The notes beneath the pieces were generated by a model. That model was not told where the DNA came from. It ran no database searches and worked only from the letters and a program-made list of their open reading frames with translations. A stretch of 64,000 bases of DNA from Flavobacterium frigoritolerans (GTDB lineage: Bacteria > Bacteroidota > Bacteroidia > Flavobacteriales > Flavobacteriaceae). The stretch spans positions 1 to 64,000 of the forward strand of contig NZ_JAOZEV010000015.1 of NCBI RefSeq assembly GCF_025847275.1, written 5' to 3'. The translations under genes were made by a program, and so were the position numbers. Numbering within the stretch: the first letter of the stretch is position 1; every line of letters begins with the position of its first letter. This document shows positions 1 through 7,811 of the stretch, piece by piece.

Positions 1-58
1 GATCGAAGCTTTTAAACGTATTGATTATTAAACAGCTATAACACAATTATAAATAAAT

Positions 59-118
59 CTCTCGCAAAGAAAATAAATTATAAAAGTAAAACTTTGTACC
101 TTAGTATCTTCGCGAGAG
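59..118. repeat. Inverted repeat downstream of the HxlR gene
   Basis: TCTCTCGC near 59-67 is complementary to GCGAGAGA at 111-118, with an AT-rich spacer. It lies just past the stop of the HxlR gene on the minus strand, so it may act as a transcript-end hairpin. There is no clear T-run, so the terminator role is only possible. Confidence 0.35.
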
Positions 119-136
119 AACTTTAACTTCACAAAC

Positions 137-505
137 TTACATCTGGGTTTCAAAACTTTCGTTTTCTAATATTGTTTTTAACTGAGGAGCAAAATTCATT
201 CCCCACTTATCAAGCGCAACAATTAAAGGTAAAAGAGATACTCCAGTTTCTGTAAGGTAATATTCAACTCGCAAAGGAATTTCAGTATAAATTGTTTTTG
301 CCAAAAGCCCATGTAATTCCAGTTCTCTTAATTGGTTTTGTAATACTCGCTTGCTAATGCCATTAATAGCTAAAACCAAATCTTTAGGGCGTTTTATTCC
401 TTTATGAATTTCATCCAATAAACAAAATTTCCATTTAGAACCTACTACTTCCATTGCAACACTAAGACCACAATTATAATCTATCGGAATTTTTCGTTGA
501 TACAT
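137..505 (-). CDS. HxlR-family transcriptional regulator
   Basis: Small DNA-binding regulator of 122 aa, the usual HxlR length. The order of motifs is diagnostic: an N-terminal conserved Cys (C12 in CGLSVAM), GSKWKFCLL at the first helices, the GISKRVLQNQLRELELHGL winged-helix recognition part, then VEYYLTETG and the C-terminal LDKWG. HxlR proteins often sense redox or electrophile stress through the N-terminal Cys and usually control an adjacent oxidoreductase. Here the gene is divergent from a flavodoxin-fold NAD(P)H oxidoreductase, which fits that pattern. Three TGATTAAT repeats in the shared intergenic region are candidate operators. The inducer cannot be read from the sequence. Confidence 0.9.
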   Translation of the reverse strand: MYQRKIPIDYNCGLSVAMEVVGSKWKFCLLDEIHKGIKRPKDLVLAINGISKRVLQNQLRELELHGLLAKTIYTEIPLRVEYYLTETGVSLLPLIVALDKWGMNFAPQLKTILENESFETQM

Positions 506-573
506 CGTTTTAGTTACTTTTATTAATCTACAAAAGTAAAAATAAATGAAGTAACTGCCTTAATTATCAATGG

Positions 574-641
574 TGATTAATTTATCACTACATGATTAAT
601 TAACCCCTTATTGATTAATCCTTGAATGAGTTTGATATTTG
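574..641 (+). promoter_or_regulatory. Divergent hxlR/oxidoreductase control region with three TGATTAAT repeats
   Basis: TGATTAAT occurs at 574-581, 593-600 and 612-619, each 19 bp after the previous one. The third copy overlaps an ATTG (-33 like) element at 610-613, which is 20 bp from GATATTTG at 634-641, one mismatch from the Bacteroidetes -7 box TAnnTTTG. A protein bound to these repeats would cover the promoter of the oxidoreductase gene. That HxlR is the binder is inference. Confidence 0.5.
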
Positions 642-668
642 CACCAGCAAAAATTTAAAATTCATAAC

Positions 669-1199
669 ATGAAAACTTTAGTAATTATCATACATCCCGA
701 TTTAAAAAATTCTATTATAAACAAACGATGGATTGAGGAATTAAAAAAACATCCCGAAAAGTATCTCTTACATGATTTACATAGCGCGTATCCAGATGGA
801 AACATCGATATTGAGAAAGAAAAACAGCTTGTAGAAGCACATAATACAATAATATTCCAATTCCCTTTTTACTGGTTTAATTGCCCGCCATTATTCAAGA
901 AATGGTTAGATGAAGTATTAACACATGGATGGGCATATGGCTCAAAAAGTGGATATAAACTAAGCAATAAGAAAATTGCATTAGGAATAGCTGCTGGAAT
1001 TAATCAAGAAGACTACAGCGCAACAGGCAGATACAAATACACCTTAGAACAATTAACAGCTCCCTTCGAAGTTACTTTTAATTACATAAAAGCCGACTAT
1101 AAACCGTTATTCGCTTTTTATGGTGCAGAACATAACGCTACTACTGAAAGAATAGAAAAAAGCGCACAAGATTATATTTCTTTTATAGCCAATTTATAA
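669..1199 (+). CDS. NAD(P)H-dependent oxidoreductase, flavodoxin fold (KefF/MdaB type)
   Basis: Predicted FMN/FAD-binding quinone or nitro-type reductase in the cytoplasm. The protein opens with the strand MKTLVIIIHPDLKNS (flavin phosphate loop region), followed by the family hallmark IIFQFPFYWFNCPPLFKKWLDEVLTHGWAYG, which shapes the isoalloxazine pocket, and a late HNATTERIEK segment. I place the start at ATG 669 (176 aa): a TTG 30 nt upstream lies inside the predicted -7 box, and the flavodoxin fold begins at MKTL. It is divergent from an HxlR regulator, a frequent pairing for stress-inducible quinone reductases. The substrate is unknown. Confidence 0.88.
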   Translation: MKTLVIIIHPDLKNSIINKRWIEELKKHPEKYLLHDLHSAYPDGNIDIEKEKQLVEAHNTIIFQFPFYWFNCPPLFKKWLDEVLTHGWAYGSKSGYKLSNKKIALGIAAGINQEDYSATGRYKYTLEQLTAPFEVTFNYIKADYKPLFAFYGAEHNATTERIEKSAQDYISFIANL

Positions 1200-1213
1200 A
1201 ATCGTAACGTATA

Positions 1214-1309
1214 AAAGTAAACACGAATTGCACAAATTATCACTTCTATTTAATGATTAACTTAGTTTGAGAAATCAAATTAATTTCAGAGACTAATTCG
1301 TGTTTTACT
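1214..1309. repeat. Inverted repeat between convergent genes
   Basis: AAAGTAAACACGAATT (1214-1229) is complementary, with one bulged base, to AATTCGTGTTTTACTTT (1293-1309). It sits between the convergent oxidoreductase and MarR genes and may end both transcripts. Confidence 0.45.
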
Positions 1310-1348
1310 TTCTTCTTTTCTTTATAGTATCCCGTTTTTTTATACTAT

Positions 1349-1834
1349 CTATGATTTACTCTCTTTTAATTGTAATGCTCTTTGCAGAAAACTCTGATTG
1401 GCAATTTTACTTTCGGCTTCATTTATGGCTTTTAGTAAATTATTCTCATTATCTGTGATTTCATTAAGAACTTCAGAGATAATACCCCAAACAGGTTTCA
1501 TTTTTAAGATAAGATCTTGTCCTTTTGTGGTAAGTACAATTAAACGTTTACGCTCATCTTCCTTATCTTTTTTGGAACGGATAAGCTTTTGTTTTTCTAA
1601 TTCTTTTAGCAAACTAATTGTAGATGGATGTGTATAACCAATCTCATTAGCAATTTCTACAATACTTAATACACCTTTATTATGAAGCGTATAAATTACT
1701 GGAAACCATTTGGGTTCAAACTCAATATCAAATGATTTGTAGAGCATCGCGCCATCTTTACGCAGCTGTTCACTAAGACGTTGCAGTCTTGTAGATAAAG
1801 CCAAAATACCCGATTCATCTATTATATTAACCAT
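1349..1834 (-). CDS. MarR-family winged-helix regulator
   Basis: A 161-aa MarR-type repressor. A dimerisation helix comes first (LSTRLQRLSEQLRK). The winged helix spans about residues 45-105, with IVEIANEIGYTHPSTISLLKELEKQKLI as helix-turn-helix and KEDERKRLIVLTTKGQ as the wing with its typical D-x-R-x-R pattern. A C-terminal helix pair closes the dimer. The gene starts only 3 nt after the stop of the acetyltransferase gene on the same strand, so the two form one operon. MarR proteins commonly repress their own operon and respond to small aromatic ligands. The ligand here is not evident. Confidence 0.9.
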   Translation of the reverse strand: MVNIIDESGILALSTRLQRLSEQLRKDGAMLYKSFDIEFEPKWFPVIYTLHNKGVLSIVEIANEIGYTHPSTISLLKELEKQKLIRSKKDKEDERKRLIVLTTKGQDLILKMKPVWGIISEVLNEITDNENNLLKAINEAESKIANQSFLQRALQLKESKS

Positions 1835-1837
1835 ATC

Positions 1838-2326
1838 CTAATTTAATTTTAAATGACAAAATACATTATCAACATCTACTATAGGAAATGCATCTGGAAG
1901 TGTTCCTTTCTCAATTCGTACAAAATTATTTCTTTCATAAAAGCGCAAAGCTGCTTCTAATATCGAAACTGTTCCCAAATATAAATCAAGTAAACCATTT
2001 TGCTTGCTATAAGCAATTAATGTATCCAAAAGTTGTTGAGCAATATATAACTCTTTACCTCGATATTCTTTTTTTACAAACATCTTTCTGATCGCACCTT
2101 CCCTATCATCATATTTTACTAAGGCAATAGTACCAACTAATTCTCCATCAATAAAAGCTCCCCAAAAGCAACCTCCTTTTTTGTGGTAAAATTGATTTAT
2201 TTCAAGAAGATCAGGTTGATCTTCCAGAGTTATCGGAACATTAAATTCTTTTTGCTGAATGTTTAATATTAAATCAACTACTGCTTCTGAATAATCATCT
2301 TTAATAGGAACAATTATTATATTCAT
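1838..2326 (-). CDS. GNAT-family N-acetyltransferase
   Basis: Acetyl-CoA dependent N-acetyltransferase of 162 aa. The central strand carries CFWGAFIDGELVGTIALVKYDDREGAIRKMFVKKEYRGKELYIAQQLLDTLI, which contains the acetyl-CoA pyrophosphate loop (a variant of R/Q-x-x-G-x-G/A, here YRGKEL). It is followed by the LYLGTVSILEAALRFYERNNF motif typical of motif B. It is the first gene of a two-gene operon with the MarR regulator (3-nt gap). GNAT/MarR neighbours and fusions are common. The substrate amine cannot be predicted. Confidence 0.9.
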   Translation of the reverse strand: MNIIIVPIKDDYSEAVVDLILNIQQKEFNVPITLEDQPDLLEINQFYHKKGGCFWGAFIDGELVGTIALVKYDDREGAIRKMFVKKEYRGKELYIAQQLLDTLIAYSKQNGLLDLYLGTVSILEAALRFYERNNFVRIEKGTLPDAFPIVDVDNVFCHLKLN

Positions 2327-2510
2327 AACTTAAAATATTTATAATTCAAAACTACGTAGTTAAATACCTAAAACAAAATTATTTTATTAAAATTTTAACA
2401 ACCTACAACTAAATAGCTAAGTAATGACGCATCTTTTTCATTAAAAACAGCTTCTAAAAACATTACAATTCATTTAACTTATTGGCAAAAATTCTGAGTA
2501 AATTTTTTTG

Positions 2511-2518
2511 TACTTTTG
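2511..2518 (+). promoter_or_regulatory. TAnnTTTG -7 box of the exporter gene
   Basis: TACTTTTG matches the Bacteroidetes -7 consensus TAnnTTTG exactly. It overlaps the in-frame TTG at 2516 and predicts a transcript start near 2525, so translation must begin at ATG 2543. Confidence 0.6.
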
Positions 2519-2542
2519 CGCCCTCATAATTTGAACCCTTTC

Positions 2543-3406
2543 ATGAAAAATAAATTAATAAATATACCACCACTTCCAGCAATACTTTTAGCAATTATAA
2601 GCGTACAATTTGGAGCGGCAATTGCCAAAAGTCTTTTCCCTGCTATCGGTGCAGCTGGAACAGCATCATTACGAATAGGTATTTCTGCAATAATATTATT
2701 ATTGGCATACAGACCAAACTTGCGTGCGATCACACCCGAACAATGGAAACTTGTTATTCCTTATGGATTGTCATTAGGTTCAATGAACTTAATCTTTTAC
2801 CTCGCAATAGAACGAATTCCTGTTGGTTTAGGAGTTACATTAGAGTTTATAGGTCCTTTGGTACTAGCCGTTTTTGGATCAAAACGTATGGTAGATTATT
2901 TTTGGGTATTACTTGCTGCGATAGGAATTGCCCTTATTGCACCATGGTCTGGCAATGGAATTGACCTTATTGGAGTATTTTTTGCATTATTAGCTGGTGT
3001 CTTCTGGGCAACTTATATTGTCTTGGGTGGAAAAGTTTCGAAAGTAATGAAAGATGGTGATGCAGTATCAACCGGAATGTTATTTGCATCGCTACTTATC
3101 GTTCCTTTTGGGATTATGGAAAACGGATTAAGCAACCTAACTCCAACTTATTTAGGAATGGGAATCGCACTTGCATTGCTATCAAGTGCAATACCATTTA
3201 CCTTAGAAATGAAAGCACTTGGACAACTACCTCCACGTACTTTTAGTATTTTAATGAGTCTAGAACCTGCTGCAGCCTCAATTTGTGCCTTTTTCTTTTT
3301 ACAAGAACATCTTGCTTCTAGCGAAATACTTGCCGTGTTTTTTGTAATAATAGCATCTGCTGGTTCTACAATGACTGCTAAGAAAGCAATTCAAATCAAA
3401 GATTAG
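2543..3406 (+). CDS. EamA/RhtA-like drug-metabolite exporter
   Basis: Inner-membrane transporter of the DMT superfamily with about ten predicted helices in two EamA halves. The sequence resembles RhtA (threonine/homoserine exporter): the N-terminal half has PPLPAILLAIISVQFGAAIAKSLFP and GTASLRIGISAIILL, followed by IPVGLGVTLEFIGPL. The second half has LGQLPPRTFSILMSLEPAAASICAFFFLQE, the conserved RTFSILMSLEPA loop of this branch. ATG 2543 (287 aa) is preferred because the upstream TTG lies in the promoter box. It stands alone, downstream of a divergent GNAT/MarR operon. The substrate (amino acids or analogues) is inferred from family only. Confidence 0.88.
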   Translation: MKNKLINIPPLPAILLAIISVQFGAAIAKSLFPAIGAAGTASLRIGISAIILLLAYRPNLRAITPEQWKLVIPYGLSLGSMNLIFYLAIERIPVGLGVTLEFIGPLVLAVFGSKRMVDYFWVLLAAIGIALIAPWSGNGIDLIGVFFALLAGVFWATYIVLGGKVSKVMKDGDAVSTGMLFASLLIVPFGIMENGLSNLTPTYLGMGIALALLSSAIPFTLEMKALGQLPPRTFSILMSLEPAAASICAFFFLQEHLASSEILAVFFVIIASAGSTMTAKKAIQIKD

Positions 3407-3727
3407 GGAATCTTCATTACGAGTTTTAGAAGGATTTTTTCCTTAACTATTGAAGTAGAAAAGCTAGACTGAACATTTACTCATTGGTATTTTAGTCTTA
3501 TCCTTTCCTAATTTATAATTATACCTACGCTCAGAGAACAATAGTATAATTGTCTTATGTGTAAAATAAGTAAACTTTACTTAGCACCTTTCTATAAAAG
3601 GATTGTGTAGAAAAGTTCAAAGGTTCAAAGATTGCTCAAGTTTATATATAAACCAGACAATCTTTGAACCTTTGTTATTTAGAACCTTAGCATCTCAGCG
3701 CCTTAGTACCTTTTTTCAGAACCTTTA
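3407..3727. repeat. Intergenic region with perfect 17-bp inverted repeat and CCTTTGAACC-type repeats
   Basis: No gene is visible. A perfect 17-bp inverted repeat has arms 3618-3634 and 3658-3674 (CAAAGGTTCAAAGATTG and its complement) with a 23-nt loop. The stretch 3675-3714 continues with degenerate CCTTAGCATCTCAGCGCCTTAG units related to the repeat islands near 9.5, 11.1, 21.1 and 30.0 kb. Confidence 0.7.
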
Positions 3728-5044
3728 TTAAAATATTCCGATATAATATTGATCAGCACCTGAAGTAACTTTTGCACCTACAGTACCATCAGGACTTGTA
3801 GAGTTTACATCAAATATATAAATGTTACCCTCTACACCAACTGGAGTTAATGCAATATAGAATTTTCCATCTCTCACAACCGAATTTTGGTATTGTTGCA
3901 ACCATAATCCTTTAGGTACGTTTAAATCTAAAACTGTGTTATTTTTAAAGTCGATTCTTGCCAATCCCCAAGGAGCTGAATACGATTTTTCTCCATTTGA
4001 ATCAACACCAATCTGAATTTTATCTTGATCTAATTTCTCATAAGGAATATAACCAATTCCATTGCCAGCATAAAACCAACCATTACTAGAAGCTGGTTTA
4101 CCTAACAATTCGCTTACACTAAGCTTATATGATTCATCATATTTCCCGTCTTTAATTTTTACGATATTTAAATCTTTACCATTGCTAACCATTTGCATGA
4201 TTTCACCAGCTTCATTAAAGTGTTGCGTAGGTGTACGATATCCATTTGTTGCTCCTTTAACGTGTGAAGTACTAATTACAGTAGCATTAGTTAAGCTTGG
4301 ATAATCAAGTACAAGAGTAAAAGTCTTATCTGTTTCTCCTCCTTTACCAGTTGCTGTATTAAACTTGCTTACAGATGCTCCATAATACAATTTATTTCCA
4401 GAAATAACTGGACAATCAATACGAGAAATATAATACCCTTCACTTGCTAAAGTTCCTGGAAGAACTAAGTCAATGTCTTTCTTGAAATTGTTTCCTATTG
4501 ACATTGCCTCTAAATCAAGAAGACCAATAGTTACAGTCATTTTGTGCTTTAAATACTCTGTATTATTAGCTCCTGCATATAATGGAATAGCAGCAATACT
4601 GTGTACAGAACCCACTTTGTCATTCATTTTAGTAAAACGAACAGCCTTTACCCCCAATGGAATAGAAGCGTCTATAGTAGTTACCATTTTATAATTTTGT
4701 CCGCCATGATACGTTAACTTATCAATAGTACCCACTGTATAATTAAGACTGTAAACGATCGAACCATCTGTAGATGTAAATACTCTGGCTGTACGCGATG
4801 ATGTCATCGAATACCCTTTTCCAGAAAATGATACCTCGCCTTTAGAAAGATCTGTAACCCCCTGAAGATAAGTACCAGAAATACTCCCAGAACCACTAGC
4901 AAATACCATCTGAAAATCTTTTGTTACGGGTAATGTTGGTGCAATATCCTCATTACTATCATTATTACTACATGAGCTTAGTAATGCTATTGCACAAGCC
5001 CCTGAGAATAATGTACTTTTTAAATTTCTAAATTTAATTTTCAT
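3728..5044 (-). CDS. DUF4374 surface lipoprotein of siderophore locus 1 (XusB-like)
   Basis: Predicted outer-membrane lipoprotein of 438 aa. A signal peptide ends in a lipobox, ALLSSCSNN, with the lipidated Cys near residue 25. The mature part has repeated short beta segments typical of DUF4374 beta-propeller proteins (for example GSIVYSLNYTVGTIDKL and NGIGYIPYEKL). In Bacteroides, the DUF4374 protein XusB binds ferric siderophores on the cell surface next to a TonB receptor (XusA). Here it lies 9 nt after a TonB receptor gene in the same operon, which supports the same role. It is paralogous in family and context to the DUF4374 gene at 44555-45787. The siderophore is not known. Confidence 0.85.
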   Translation of the reverse strand: MKIKFRNLKSTLFSGACAIALLSSCSNNDSNEDIAPTLPVTKDFQMVFASGSGSISGTYLQGVTDLSKGEVSFSGKGYSMTSSRTARVFTSTDGSIVYSLNYTVGTIDKLTYHGGQNYKMVTTIDASIPLGVKAVRFTKMNDKVGSVHSIAAIPLYAGANNTEYLKHKMTVTIGLLDLEAMSIGNNFKKDIDLVLPGTLASEGYYISRIDCPVISGNKLYYGASVSKFNTATGKGGETDKTFTLVLDYPSLTNATVISTSHVKGATNGYRTPTQHFNEAGEIMQMVSNGKDLNIVKIKDGKYDESYKLSVSELLGKPASSNGWFYAGNGIGYIPYEKLDQDKIQIGVDSNGEKSYSAPWGLARIDFKNNTVLDLNVPKGLWLQQYQNSVVRDGKFYIALTPVGVEGNIYIFDVNSTSPDGTVGAKVTSGADQYYIGIF

Positions 5045-5053
5045 TGCGATTAA

Positions 5054-7540
5054 TTATTTTGAAGTTAATGAATATGTTAATTTGGCATAAAATGCACGAC
5101 CTGGTTTTTGTAAACCAAAATTGTCAAATATTTGTTGGTCAAATATGTTTTTTGCATCCACACTAATTGTGAATTTATTAGATGGAAAAGTATAGGCAAT
5201 CCCTATGCTATTAGAAAATTGTGTTGGAATATAGTCTAGATTTTTTCCTCCTACGTTTGCCCAATTTCTAAGAAATTCATCTACGTAGCTGATGTTATAA
5301 TAAATAGAAGCCTTTGATTTTTTTGCAAATAAATCATCCTGATAATAAATTGCATTGATATTAAATTTAAACGAAGGCTCGTTTCTTATTTGCATACGAT
5401 AAAATAAATATGGAGCACCATTGGCATCAAATCTGGTATTAAACAAAGACTCAAATTTTGATATATTAAAAGAGAGATTAAACTTCTTGGCATAGTCATA
5501 AATTATCTCAGCATCTATACCGCGAGACATTACATTCTCTAAGTTTTCAAATTGCGAATAGGTAAAGCTTCCTGCTCTTATCGATTCTCGAATCATTCCT
5601 TTTGTATCTCTGTAAAAAAGAGATGTATTTAACCTAATAGAATGATTATCAAATTTTAATCCAGCCCAATTTACTCCTATGTTTACATTATAACTCGTTT
5701 CAGGCTTTAGTTCTCCTGCCGGCGCAAGTAAATTATCATTAACATTACCAAATAATTCGTTGGCACTAGGCAAACGCATTGCTTTTTCTGCAGATCCCAA
5801 TAAATACAAATTAGGATTTAGCTCATAAGATAAAGTAATACCATATCCGCTAAAATCAGATTTTTTAGTAAATTCTCTCTTTTCGTAATTAGGTACACCC
5901 GTAATAATATCATTCCTGTAGGGCTCATTTGAAGTAGCCTTTTGAAAATAATGTTTATAAAAAATATTAGTTCTTAGTTTTTGAGAAAAAGCAAGATTCT
6001 CATAAGTAAACGAAACGATGTTTTTTTGTAAATCTCTTGTATTCTCTAATAATTGCAGTCCTAAAGGTTGTAATTCATCTGATATGCCACGTATAAAATT
6101 ATTATACATATAATTGGCGTATATCGTGTTATTATCATTAATAGTATATCCTAAGTTTGTACGAACAAACAAGGTCTTATCAGTATTAATTCCCAAAGTT
6201 TTAGCACTAGAAACCTCAGCTCCACTAGTATATTTTACATAAGTTCCATCAGGATACATCAATGGTTTTCCTCTCCAGTCATACATAACACCTACAGTAT
6301 CTATTGCTTGTCTTTTTAGATAAGAATAACTAGCATCTGCTTTAAATGATAATCCTTTTGCCAAAAAATCGTTCTTACTATAAGTCAATGTAGCAATACT
6401 AGAATTACGTCTGGTATGACGGTCACCATATACATTATCCATTGTAATACCATGCTGAACTTCTTTATAATCCTTAGATAAAATCCCCCCAATCATAAAT
6501 CTGTCGGCCCATTTTACATCTGTAAAACCAACTTCTACCTTGGTTCCGTATGATTTATAAGCATCATGAAAACGTTTTGCATGATGGTTACTTGTAGTTT
6601 TACCTGTATAATCCTTGAAAGTGATGCTTTTTCCCCAAACTTCATAATTGTTATCACTATAATTATAAAAAGCCGAAGCATCAACTGTAAGTCCATTCTC
6701 TTTTCGGTAATTGCTTGCAATATTCCATTGGTGCGTATTAAATGAACCTAGAGAATAAGATGTTACAAGAGAATTTCTAGTTTTTTTCTTTAAAATAATA
6801 TTTATCGCTCCGCCCAAAGCATCCTCAGAAAGATTAGCAGGAACTACCCCTTTATAAACTTCAATACGATCAATTAAAGCAGGAGGAATACTATTTAAAG
6901 AATATGATGAACCAAAATTTGAAGCAGGAATACCGTCAATAAAAACCTTAACAGCATTACCTGATAAACCATTAATATTATAATCAATCTTAGATCCCAA
7001 TCCACCATCTTGTCTAATACGAACTCCTGCTGAACGGTCTAGCAGTTCATTAGTTTGTATCGATTGCATAGCCATCTTTTGAGTTTCGATCACATTTACA
7101 GCAAACCCTTTTGTCTCTACCTCTTTTTTCTCAGTCTTAACATTTATTATGACTTCTTTTAAGCCTAAACTTTCCGAAGGTTCAACAATTAAAACTATCC
7201 TTTCGTTGCTCCCTTTAAAATGTACATTAATACTTTTTCGGGTAATTTCGATAGAGCTTACTTCAATTTCATACTTCCCATAAACCAAACCTCTAAACTC
7301 AAACTTACCCTCATCATCAGTAATCATCTGATGATTAGTGTTTTTAACAGCAACCGCTGCATAAGTAATCGGCGTTCCATTTTCTAATTTTAAAACCCCC
7401 GAAAGAGTTCCCTTTTGAGCTAATAAACCTGATGGTAAAAAAAATATAGAAATAAAAAATAGGCTGTATTTTAAAGATTTCAATAAAGAACTATTCTTTT
7501 TAAAAGTTAAACCATTTTCATTTTTCGAAAAAAAAGTCAT
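5054..7540 (-). CDS. TonB-dependent receptor, siderophore type (locus 1, XusA-like)
   Basis: Outer-membrane receptor for energised uptake, probably of an iron chelate. It has a signal peptide (KSLKYSLFFISIFFLPSGLLAQ), a carboxypeptidase-regulatory-like domain (GTLSGVLKLENGTPITYAAVAV), a plug domain with IRQDGGLGSKIDYNINGLSG and VFIDGIPASNFGSSYSLNSIPPALIDRIEVYKGVVP, then a 22-strand barrel ending in FYAKLTYSLTSK. I place the start at ATG 7540 (828 aa): an in-frame ATG at 7639 would add 33 residues ahead of an already long n-region. However, the predicted promoter box at 7673-7680 would give a short leader for 7639, so this is open. It is followed by DUF4374 and divergent from AraC. It is clearly paralogous to the receptor at 45813-48209. 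Confidence 0.9.
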   Translation of the reverse strand: MTFFSKNENGLTFKKNSSLLKSLKYSLFFISIFFLPSGLLAQKGTLSGVLKLENGTPITYAAVAVKNTNHQMITDDEGKFEFRGLVYGKYEIEVSSIEITRKSINVHFKGSNERIVLIVEPSESLGLKEVIINVKTEKKEVETKGFAVNVIETQKMAMQSIQTNELLDRSAGVRIRQDGGLGSKIDYNINGLSGNAVKVFIDGIPASNFGSSYSLNSIPPALIDRIEVYKGVVPANLSEDALGGAINIILKKKTRNSLVTSYSLGSFNTHQWNIASNYRKENGLTVDASAFYNYSDNNYEVWGKSITFKDYTGKTTSNHHAKRFHDAYKSYGTKVEVGFTDVKWADRFMIGGILSKDYKEVQHGITMDNVYGDRHTRRNSSIATLTYSKNDFLAKGLSFKADASYSYLKRQAIDTVGVMYDWRGKPLMYPDGTYVKYTSGAEVSSAKTLGINTDKTLFVRTNLGYTINDNNTIYANYMYNNFIRGISDELQPLGLQLLENTRDLQKNIVSFTYENLAFSQKLRTNIFYKHYFQKATSNEPYRNDIITGVPNYEKREFTKKSDFSGYGITLSYELNPNLYLLGSAEKAMRLPSANELFGNVNDNLLAPAGELKPETSYNVNIGVNWAGLKFDNHSIRLNTSLFYRDTKGMIRESIRAGSFTYSQFENLENVMSRGIDAEIIYDYAKKFNLSFNISKFESLFNTRFDANGAPYLFYRMQIRNEPSFKFNINAIYYQDDLFAKKSKASIYYNISYVDEFLRNWANVGGKNLDYIPTQFSNSIGIAYTFPSNKFTISVDAKNIFDQQIFDNFGLQKPGRAFYAKLTYSLTSK

Positions 7541-7672
7541 TATATCCAACCTAAAAACAGAATCAGAACTATTTATTATACAAGCAGTTATTATATTCTT
7601 GATTGCTATAAGACAATCTATGTAGTTTTTGAAACCCATTACAAAGTAAAATTGGCATTATTAATTTACGTG

Positions 7673-7680
7673 CAAACTTA
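7673..7680 (-). promoter_or_regulatory. TAnnTTTG -7 box for the locus 1 TonB receptor
   Basis: On the minus strand this reads TAAGTTTG, an exact match to TAnnTTTG. No TTG -33 element sits at the usual distance, which suggests dependence on an activator. It lies 33 nt from the GGATT direct repeats, the same gap as in locus 2. Confidence 0.6.
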
Positions 7681-7713
7681 CCTCTAGTCTCTCAGGATAA
7701 GGGTTTCAATTAA

Positions 7714-7741
7714 GGATTATAACATACACAAAAAGGATTGT
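7714..7741. promoter_or_regulatory. Candidate AraC operator: GGATTRT direct repeat, 21-bp spacing (locus 1)
   Basis: GGATTAT at 7714-7720 and GGATTGT at 7735-7741 start 21 bp apart, two helical turns. Locus 2 has the same motif, the same 21-bp spacing and the same 33-nt gap to a TAnnTTTG box. This is the pattern expected for a PchR-like AraC activator. Binding is inferred. Confidence 0.55.
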
Positions 7742-7779
7742 TTTTATTTAGACTCAATACATATATGGAATATTAAGTG

Positions 7780-7787
7780 TATATTTG
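7780..7787 (+). promoter_or_regulatory. TAnnTTTG -7 box of the locus 1 AraC gene
   Basis: TATATTTG matches TAnnTTTG exactly. It includes the in-frame TTG at 7785, so the start codon of the AraC gene must be the downstream ATG at 7812. Confidence 0.6.
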
Positions 7788-7811
7788 CATTATCTCAAAG
7801 TAAGAATTTCC

